Assembly (NCBI GenBank): GCA_963931865.1
Contig: OZ007510.1
Coordinates: forward strand, 11,867,981-11,931,980
DNA length: 64,000 nt
Direction: 5' to 3'
Origin: Axinella damicornis
Lineage: Eukaryota > Porifera > Demospongiae > Axinellida > Axinellidae
Of the stretch, positions 55,961 to 64,000 are shown piece by piece. Each line of letters opens with the position of its first letter. Within the stretch, counting starts at the first letter, position 1. The translations under genes were made by a program, and so were the position numbers. The notes beneath the pieces are model-generated. The model was not told where the DNA came from, did no database searches, and saw nothing but the letters and a program-made list of their open reading frames with translations.

Positions 55961-56021
55961 TATGCGCTTCAGTGTACGCCTACGTCGCGCTTTACGATAT
56001 ATGCGGTGCTCGTCGACATCG

Positions 56022-56029
56022 TGACGTCA
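56022..56029. promoter_or_regulatory. CRE-like TGACGTCA between genes C and E
   Basis: A perfect octamer in the context ATCGTGACGTCATAGCAT, 113 bp before the C start, next to the 40-bp palindrome. Confidence 0.6.
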
Positions 56030-56032
56030 TAG

Positions 56033-56072
56033 CATGGATAATACACACTAACGTTAGTGTGTATTATCCATG
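56033..56072. promoter_or_regulatory. 40-bp perfect palindrome in the C/E bidirectional promoter
   Basis: The left half CATGGATAATACACACTAAC is followed directly by its exact reverse complement with no spacer. It lies between the divergent start codons (55909 and 56168). It could be a dimer-binding operator, a cruciform-forming site, or the ends of a very small inverted insertion. Confidence 0.8.
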
Positions 56073-56103
56073 ATACTGGCGATATTTCGGTCCGGGTCCG
56101 GCC

Positions 56104-56110
56104 TATAAAA
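56104..56110 (+). promoter_or_regulatory. TATA box of gene E
   Basis: TATAAAA 58 bp upstream of the gene E ATG; the spacing leaves room for a short 5' UTR. Confidence 0.5.
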
Positions 56111-56167
56111 ATATCTTGGCCCCCACGATGTAAACAAAGTGTCTATGTCGTGAGGCTGAAATTCACA

Positions 56168-58709
56168 ATGGGTAAGCCAGCTGATGTGCTACTGAGTGCG
56201 TTTGTCTTCGTTCTGTACGTAGTCTTGCAAGTAGCAGCATCCCAAGTGAATCTTACAAGCAAAGGTGAGCATGTGACATGTAGACAGTCATAGCTATGTC
56301 CACCATATTCATAGCTAACATACTTTTCTCCTCCCCAGCTGCAAACTGTAAGGAAGTCTACCTAGTAACCGTGGAGAACACAACCATTGGGATTAAAGTT
56401 TCGATTATCTCACAAAATGCAATTTCAGGTGGTTTTACAGCACGACAGCCTCCACAGTACCAAACGATTGAAACAAAAACGATAAACGGCTACTACTTGT
56501 CTCCAGAGTGTGGCACCAACTTTTTCCGCTGCAGTGATCTCATGGTAGTATCGTCAACCCTGAATCAAACTGCCACCCAGCACATTGTCCTTGTTCCTCT
56601 TGCAAATGGCATCCTCCTTTTAGATCTGAACTACAACGGCTCGAGCCTCCTATTCAACAGCCACCACGTTATCCCAGTTGAAATTGGTTGTAGCCCGACT
56701 GCAGTGATGCGAATCTTAAACGGTATATATGCTGTTTGCATGAACTCAAAAGCTGGTCACCTCTCTGCTGTACAGATATACCTGAATGAAACTGTGCTCG
56801 CAAACACATTCATAAGTTCAGCCGTGGCACGCATGGACTTTTCAGGACAGGGTGCAGATCTGTCATCTGTAACGAATTTTGTACATATCAACTTGGATGA
56901 TGATGTCACATCTCAATTTGTCTACTTTTCTGTGACAGGCTCCTTGTATGCTCTTGTGCCACCATCGTATCTCTCACACGACGTTGGACAATTAGCGCAC
57001 TGTGCTCATGCTGATGAACTTGTGTATGCTGGTGGACACACATTGATTGCTTATTGCCGAAACAGTTCTGTGGTCAATTTTGATATCAATTTTGAGGACT
57101 GGATAAACCAAACCTCATACACGGAGACAGGAAAACCGTATACATGTCCAAATCAAAATGTACATCTCTCGGTATTCTCAAGAGCTTCTTATATTCAATA
57201 TGGACTGTGGAGTGAGAATGCTCTTGAAAACTTTAACATTCCTGGGTTGGAGTTTGCCTCCGGGGTGTGTTTTGGTTCCCAGAACAAAACATTTTTTGCT
57301 TACAATGACAGAGAAGATGGTGTCTATGTACTGGAACCTGCCACATCTGGCCTGCACCACCTGTCACGATCAGAGAACTCAGTATATGAACCTGTGATTG
57401 TGCTTGAGAATCGATACGTAATCCTTCAAGAAAAAGAGTTTGGTGACTCAACTATTATTGTTGTGGATTCCCAGAGAAACTTCTCCACATTGATCGAGAG
57501 CCTGCACACAAGAGCAGATCTACTCACTCTTGTGCAAGGCATTGACCTCAAATGTGCTACAGAACGCATTCCAGATATTGACATTGAAGTCGTAACTGAC
57601 AACCAGATTCCTACAAAGACAGCTGATAAATCTTCATACACAACACTGATAATAATTTTGACCACTGCCTTACCAACTGTATTTCTAGTTGTTGCTCTGA
57701 TGTGTGCCATTCTATACTACAAAAGACAGAAACAGAAAAGGTAAGATGCACACATACGTATACTGTCATGTTACAGTACTCAAACGTCGGTGACAGTATT
57801 ATTGCGTGTTCACTCATTTTTCAGATCAAGAAGACAGCACCCAATCCGGCAAGCTACCCCGGACGGCAAAGATGACACACGACGTTATCATCTTCCATCC
57901 ACGCCTGTTTATCCAGCCATGTCAAGGGACACCATGAGCAGCCCAGTATATGCACTCACAGTGGAACTCCAAACCCTTGTATACGATAAGCAGCAGAGTA
58001 CGGCAGCATCACAGCAAGTGTATGCAGACAACAGGACCAAAGCTCCAGCTCAGCAGAAAACTACAACCAGAAATGGTATGTATATAATTATATTGTGACT
58101 GAATGCAGTATATCTAGGTTTACTGTAGCCTCGTTCCCAGTCCCACGCCCAGCTTTTCGTCGCTACTTAGTACGGTAAAGCGGGGTACTAAGCAGCGACG
58201 TAAAGCTGGGCGTGGGACTGGGTACGAGGCTAGGTTTACTGTATGTCAGCGTACATGCGACAATTACTTTGGGTCATTAATTCTGCTATGCCTCAAGTTA
58301 TAGGATTGCCTGCTAGTGCTGTTGGCTTGAGGAATACAACCACTGCTGGGAAACATCGCTGTGAGATCAACCTGACTGGTGCTGGTGAATTGGGGTAGGT
58401 TGCTATAGTTATTGGTTTGGCAGCTGGTATGATAACCTTTAGCCTAGGCTAGTTAACCTTTTGATGGGATATACCCTCTGTTGTTTATGTGATCATGAAA
58501 GTACTCCTTTTGCTTTGAACTGCAGTTTCCGTGCTTAGCTGTTAGTTTCAATTGCTAAACTTGTGATGGATGAATCCTTCCGCAGCTGCAGCACCCTCCC
58601 TATTCAGGAAGTGAGTAGCAGAAGGGGAAGCTCCTCATCAGGAGAGGACCTTCAGCTGGGAGGTGACTGCAACCAGGATGCAGACCCACTGCTGCCCAAT
58701 GAAGATTAA
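56168..58709 (+). CDS. Paralogue E: type I membrane glycoprotein with Tyr-rich tail
   Basis: Exons 56168-56264 (signal peptide, phase 1), 56339-57740 (ectodomain and membrane, phase 2), 57825-58075 (phase 1), 58304-58394 (phase 2) and 58586-58709 sum to 654 residues with every phase fitting. The signature YLSPECGTNFFRC has Cys at about 90 and 97. Ectodomain blocks such as FFAYNDREDGVYVLEP align with C and D (FAYSDSEGVHVVN). The span is about 467-490, followed by YYKRQKQKR. The tail has five Tyr residues, including SSPVYALTVEL and TLVYDKQ, which could be phosphorylated, and ends DPLLPNED. A TATA box and the palindrome lie upstream. Intron 3 carries a TAGCCTCG element. Function unknown; a signalling surface receptor is inference. 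Confidence 0.85.
58126..58232. mobile_element. TAGCCTCG MITE, gene E intron 3
   Basis: A 107-bp hairpin with a perfect 9-bp duplication GGTTTACTG (58117-58125, 58233-58241). Confidence 0.9.
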
Positions 58710-59021
58710 TGACTTCTACTTAGCACTTGGCCCTTTAGACTTCCCCTCCACCCACTTTGTGTGGATCACAAGTGATTCATATTCATACTGTGTACACTAT
58801 CTCATGCATACAATCTGTAGTTTGAATGTAAACAAGGGAGTTTCCCTGGGAATTCCCCTCCCTGCAAACTTCCCCGCGAACTACACGTAGCTCAATGCAA
58901 CCCCACTAAGCCTACGCCCTTCATCAAGCCCATCCTTATTAAATGTCTGTGACCTTGACCTGTCTACGACTCATCGATCTAGTCTCTTGACCAACTTCAC
59001 TTTCACTGACTCCTGTACGAC

Positions 59022-62000
59022 ATGGACGGGAACAAACTGTTCATCGCAACACTGATCCTGGTGTTGGCGATCCTCGTCACCCTGTCCCATGAAGACAGCG
59101 CCGAGAACGATCCAAGTGACACGTACGGTGAGTAGCGTACCAAATGACTCCTGTAGTGTTGGTTGAAAAGGTTATTGGATGATTTATAATCGCTCAGAAA
59201 GTGAAAACTGTCACTTTCCGCGAGTAGAAGAAATCCCTTCCTCTTGTGTGGTCAGGGTGGTGCTTACCCTAGCCTTGTGGCGGGTGTACTACACAGCTAG
59301 CTGGTCCAATATGTACAGTGTATCTTACAGTGGACTCCCCGTCAAAAATGTCCACCCTCTATTGTTAAAAATGGGCCCCCTGTGCAAAAAAAATGGACCC
59401 CTTGTGACCCCCTAGGAATCCACAGTTCCGGAACCAACAGCAACATTTGGTCAGCATACTGAGGATTTCAGGTTGCTTGTCCCAGATCCATTCAAGGAAT
59501 TAGCACATGTGCATAAGTATGGCCATGTAAACTGCCTTTGTACTTGAAGCTAAGCTAGCTGGGAATTGCTGTGTTCGTTCGAACGATTGTGCGTTCGTTT
59601 ACGGTACACAAGACAGCTACACCATATAAACGGTGAAGGCACACACCACACACTTTCTCACCAGTGTGCATGCGCCGAAATTTTGAAATGGATCTTGGAC
59701 AAGCAACCTTTTACTAAAACTTGCAACGACTGAGCGCAGAGCGTTGATCGAGCGACGAGTGAAAAGCGTTTACTTTGATGTGGCATATTAGCTAGCTATG
59801 AATATCATTTCACGGTAGCCAGATCAGCAGAAGCGCTAGTTCAAGTTTGCGGCAACTTCGGACCTGTACCTACGACTGTGCCACTGTGCTACTAATCTGA
59901 CAACTACACTATGGAATCACCAGGGACGGCCGGGGAGGAGACGGAGCCACCTGTATCTATGGAGCCACCAACCGCACGCTCCGCATGCACAAGGTGTAGT
60001 AGCTAGCTAGCTACAACTTAGGGCTAGTCGCTCGAAACTCAGACGAATACCATAGCGCTGGTAGCTATACCACACGCCATCGGTGGTCGTCGTCATAGGC
60101 CGAACATCGATCTGGCTCGCAGCTTGTAGTCCCTTCTGCCATCGTGAAACGGGCAACGCAACTGTACATGTGCGTGATTTGGAGTTGGAATTCCGGAAGC
60201 AGACGACTTCTGGTTATTAAATGGATTTGCGGTTTAAACGAATTTCACTTCAAAATTGCAAGTCTTGTTAAAAGTACAATACAATAATAGTATCCCTCGG
60301 CTTTTGTCGCGTACTGTACTAAAAACTGGAGAGAGCCTGGAAGATTTCATCACGTGCACGATGATGTACTGTGCGTGGTTTTGGTAATCGAATTATTGCC
60401 CATGCAGAGACGGCATTTGTTAACCAGTGTGACTGCAAGTCCTGAGAACAAGTTTATTATGAACACAGTAGTTGCAGAGTACACAGTGGTTTCAAGTGAC
60501 AGATCACGAGCGAACGCTCTGGCCTGAGTCACATTTTTTTCCCAGGCTCCTCCCCCTGCACGCACCGACAAATTTTTCTTCACCGCGCACACAAGGAACG
60601 AGGCTAGTCCTGTAGTGCACAGGTCATGTGTAGAATCTGTAGATCAAACACATGCCGGGAGGCCATGTACCTAGCGTACCTCGGTGTCCACATGAAATAC
60701 CGGGAGCGGGCACCGGGCCACCCCAGGCATAGTCAGCAAGTTAGCTAGCTGGTCACACAATTTTAAGCCGTTGTTCATAATATTATTGTAAATGTTGCTG
60801 TCAGGACTCACGTTGTTTCTTGTGGCCTTTCAAGAGCTCCTCGCTGTCATGCTGAGCAGCATCCAGAACTCCTCGCTGTCATGCTGAGCAGCATCCAGCG
60901 CTGAGACACGTTTCCAGCATGATTGAACTTGTTCATTGTGGTCTTCCAAGGCTCCTCGCTGTCATACTGAGCAGCATCCAGCAAGATCAAAAATGGCATG
61001 CGCAGGCAATAATTCAATGACCAAAATCACACTTAAACCACGTATAGTACGTCATCGTGCATGTGATGAAATCTTCCAGGCTCTCTCCCCGTTTTGGACA
61101 GTATATGCGACAAAAAGCTGGGGACAAGCTTGGGAATGAGGCTATGATATAAAGATATATCAACGCATATTGCAAGAACATATCACGTTGCCAAAATATC
61201 CCAGGTGAGTCACAATTATTAGAAATTACGTTTCAGAAAATCGCCAAGTGAGACTCACGATTAGAAGTTGTTGAAGGACGAGTGCCAGAGCTATGGCTGC
61301 TAAGATACAGGCTTCACTTATAGGAGTTGACATTCTGACACCTGGCCATGCATAATTGCATAAGTAGCCCAACCACAGACAGGATATGGGTAGACAAAGG
61401 GCATGTGTAGCACCGCTACGTACTCAGTCACAACAGCTGGATGCTGGATAGTAAATGCTGTACTGACTATGATCGTGTACTAGGACTGCAAAATTTCCTG
61501 GGGGCATCCCAACTAAATGGACTTTACAGTGCTGTTAACCGCCTGTACTTAAGCCAATACCTCACGTGGTCGTGTGCTGCCTACTCTGGCCTAGGGCTAT
61601 AACAGAGCTCAACCTTAGCCATGGCATTTGTACAAGTATTTAACACATTGCTCACACATGATGCATACAAGTGTCCATACATAATCCATACATAATCAGG
61701 TGATTGGTATCTGTTAGAAGGTTAGTAATCATCCAGGGAACAGCACATTCTCAGATCTCCAATTATTGTGACTTCAACAGCAGCTGGTGGGATTACTGTT
61801 TATGTATTGTTGGATTTTTCCCAGGTGCCATGTGCCAGGAGATTCCGGTAGTTCTGATCCACAACTCAACTGATGGGGTTCAAGTAGTAGTGTCTTCTTC
61901 CATCATAATGAACTCAACGGTTCCACGAGCCGACCAAGCCAACGAGCACATTACCACCGTTTCTGGAGAATACCTCCCTGAAGAATGTGGCCCAAGCCAC

Positions 62001-63301
62001 AAGCGATGCAACGTTGTGGCTATCCCCCACTATACACAGGTGTTCACTCTGTTTCCTGTTAGGAAAGGGATTGTGATTGTAGAATACAACCGGACTACTC
62101 TGGACTATGTCAGTTACTTCATTCTTAGGACTTCTGAGGATTGTACCCCGACTTCCATCTTCTTCACTGGGCCAGATAATGGCTACAGGCTGTTTACAGC
62201 GTGTGTGAACCTTTCCTCTGCTGATAATAGCTACTTACGGTATCTGGGGTTTAGTTTTGACGGCAGTGACATTACCACGGCTACATTTGATGAATGGTAT
62301 GCATCTGCAAGAGAAAAGATTTATGGCCCAGATACTCTGTCAGAGTTTGTGTATGTCCGTAGTCAGAAAGGTTGTCCGCCATCAGCAGATAACGTTTATG
62401 TACTTGATGACGGGTATGTGATCAGGTTCTTAGCTGATGAGGACCAGTGGGTGTTTATCGATCCAGAGGACTGTGGGTGCTCATCCTATCCGAGTGTCGA
62501 GTACTTTGGTGATAACCTGCTGCTTGTGCGCAGCTCGAATGAAACTGTTCTCACGTTTGACACCTGCCGAGGCAGGGTCACAAGCTACTACCACGCCTCA
62601 CAGTCGGGTCTTCCCTACCCCTGCTCGGACTGGGACACCGTAGCTGTTGTGAGAGGAGGTAACCTTACCTTTAACACCAGTACAACTTCAAACGTCAGCA
62701 GTGCTACTAGCATCACTCTTCCGTCCGGTGGTGTTGACCATGCTCAGTGTGTTAATCGTGGCGATCATGTTCTCTTTGTGTTTACAGTTGACGGAACATT
62801 GTACAGCTTTTCAACTCTTGATGACATCTTGCTAGAGCTTGTACCTCGTTCCTGCAACTCCAGTGTGTGCTTTGAACCGATACTCCTCACCACTGACAGT
62901 GCTAGCATAGTTGGTGCCTACGATCACGAATCATCACGTTTCATGGTTGTGAACATCACCTGCAGAGTGAATCCAGTTGTTCTGAAACTGCCCTCCATGC
63001 AACCTGACTTAGCAGCAATGTTCCTTGGGGTAAGACAGTACCCTTGTTCGTGTGAACCCTCTCGTATTCCGCCTACAACCGCCATAAGACAGATACTGCC
63101 TACAAAGACGGCAGAACAACTCCTACCTACTTCAGAACCAGCTACACAGTCAACCGAATCCAGTACACCTTTCGATCCTTTTGACCTCACTGATCCACAA
63201 CTACAGCAAATGACACCTGAAATTGGAATATTTACGGCAACTGGAGCTGTCCTTTGCTTTATTGCAGTTGTTGTGGTCTCCGTGGCTGCAGCTGTGTACA
63301 T
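59022..63301 (+). CDS. Paralogue F: type I membrane glycoprotein (tail beyond window)
   Basis: Exon 1 (59022-59127) encodes a signal peptide beginning MDGNKLFIATLILVLAILV and ends in phase 1; exon 2 (61825-63301) holds the ectodomain and membrane span and ends in phase 2 (TAC AT|GTAAGT), exactly like its paralogues. That is 527 residues; tail exons must lie to the right. The signature YLPEECGPSHKRC has Cys at about 90 and 97. Further blocks (VYVLDDGYVIRF, HVLFVFTVDGTLYSF) match the fold of B. The stalk is Thr/Pro-rich (TAEQLLPTSEPATQSTESST) and the span CFIAVVVVSVAAAVYM. The 2.7-kb intron contains a large foldback element. It is closer to B than to C/D by eye. Confidence 0.82.
59911..59998 (+). 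CDS. Possible first exon of an unknown gene (weak)
   Basis: An ATG in a CpG-rich stretch within gene F intron 1 opens MESPGTAGEETEPPVSMEPP and reaches a poor donor AGGTGTAG. No downstream exon could be attached. It may be a chance frame. Confidence 0.2.
60295..61141. mobile_element. ~850-bp foldback element in gene F intron 1
   Basis: Inverted arms of about 110 bp: GAGAGAGCCTGGAAGATTTC on the left mirrors GAAATCTTCCAGGCTCTCTC on the right, continuing through the ACGATGATGTAC region. The centre has three copies of CTCCTCGCTGTCATGCTGAG plus CAGCATCCAG (60837-60980). Confidence 0.8.
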
Positions 63302-63501
63302 GTAAGTTGAACCTAACTTCATGTGTTGTACACTTTACAAAACCACATCCACCAACAAACACAGTGCTTGTTTGTTGTGAGTACAATCCATATATGGATG
63401 TAAACAAACCTGCAAACTTACCTATGGTGTCTGCTTCAGCAGCTTTCTACCCGCTTTCCGCCATAAACTTGGCCGAGTCCAACACTGTTTTGGACAGCAG
63501 A

Positions 63502-64000
63502 TAGCCTCAAACCCAGGCACGGAGGAGGGGAGAGAGCGCCTGGTATCCACTGTTTGCGCATGCATTCCAGGAATCCTGGATAAGACCGTGTCATTCCCAT
63601 GGCTTGTTGACGTCAGCTACGTGTTCGTAACTGTATCACGATCATATTCTGTCAATAATGGTGACTTTATGCAAGACCCAGACCAGGCTGTTTCGTACCT
63701 CCAGCGACTTGGGTGTGCAGCGATGATGCTCAAACCCGAGCAGAGGGCATCTTTGAAGTGAGTTATACGAAGGCTACGCACTGGTTTTGGTAAGTCATTG
63801 TGTTATACCGTTCGTGTTTGATGTGAAGCTTGCCCGAGATGACAGCGTAGTCATTGTAGTCTCATCCCTCATGGCATTGATGACAGACTAAGTTCCAAAC
63901 GTGAGAATCAAAGCTGCGATCATGTCTTCGTGGTTTCGTTGTGTGGTATAGACGTCATTGTTTACACTCGGAAAGTTTTGCGACGTCATCTGCATAAATC
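63502..64000 (+). mobile_element. TAGCCTCA element, left part, with RecQ-like helicase fragment
   Basis: Starts TAGCCTCAAACCCAGGC and shares CACTGTTTGCGCATGC with the arm of the element at 3843-4477. Inside, in broken frames, are YLQRLGCAAMMLKPEQRASL, TGFGK (Walker A) and VVIVVSSLMALMTD followed by VRIKAAIMSS, equivalent to the N-terminal helicase lobe of RecQ-like proteins. It continues past the window end. Confidence 0.75.

Noticed and set aside
1..64000. CRISPR arrays, bacterial operons or phage genes
   Set aside because: Spliced genes, GT-AG introns and eukaryotic transposons throughout; the tandem repeats lack uniform unique spacers.

Overview
The window is metazoan nuclear DNA: spliced genes with GT-AG introns, a histone-fold CENPX, a Chibby homologue, a lysosomal/secretory serine carboxypeptidase, and a heavy load of DNA transposons, MITEs and LINE remnants. 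Everything points to an early-branching or marine invertebrate; a sponge is my best guess, but that is an inference from overall style, not a diagnostic marker.

Left part (0.3-15 kb): three compact conserved genes. CENPX (+, 304-1598) converges on CBY1/Chibby (-, 1770-3174); CBY1 is divergent from SCPEP1 (+, 3364-15031, 12 exons) across only 189 bp. The SCPEP1 introns hold a 2.9-kb inverted-repeat transposon with decayed transposase-like and RecQ-like helicase genes, an antisense tRNA-Thr(AGT) gene, many small foldback elements and long CA/C-rich satellites.

Middle (15-30 kb): tandem repeats, a broken paralogue (A) of a novel membrane-protein family, a hAT fossil, LINE reverse-transcriptase remnants and one intact cysteine-rich secreted or GPI-anchored protein gene (-, 27351-28040).

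Right part (30-64 kb): a cluster of the same novel family: B (+, 30477-37321), D (-, 47331-50281), C (-, 53098-55909), E (+, 56168-58709) and F (+, 59022 to beyond the window), plus broken copies A and G. Each intact gene has one signal-peptide exon ending in phase 1, one very large ectodomain-plus-transmembrane exon ending in phase 2, then private cytoplasmic-tail exons. Ectodomains share the signature ECGxxFxRC and many N-glycosylation sites; stalks, membrane segments and tails differ. I do not recognise a named family. The arrangement (tandem and inverted paralogues, pseudogenes, repeat-expanded stalks, swappable exons, C and D nearly alike outside but unlike inside) resembles rapidly evolving cell-surface recognition loci, and this is my candidate for the undescribed system.

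Between B and D sits a nearly complete P-element-like transposon (38233-46221) with two convergent genes, a THAP9/P-type transposase with one homopolymer frameshift and an accessory protein; a second 1.6-kb inverted-repeat element is inserted in its right terminal repeat. Across the window a dispersed foldback family with TAGCCTCG ends makes 9-bp target duplications; two longer copies contain RecQ-helicase-like fragments, suggesting a helicase-bearing parent.
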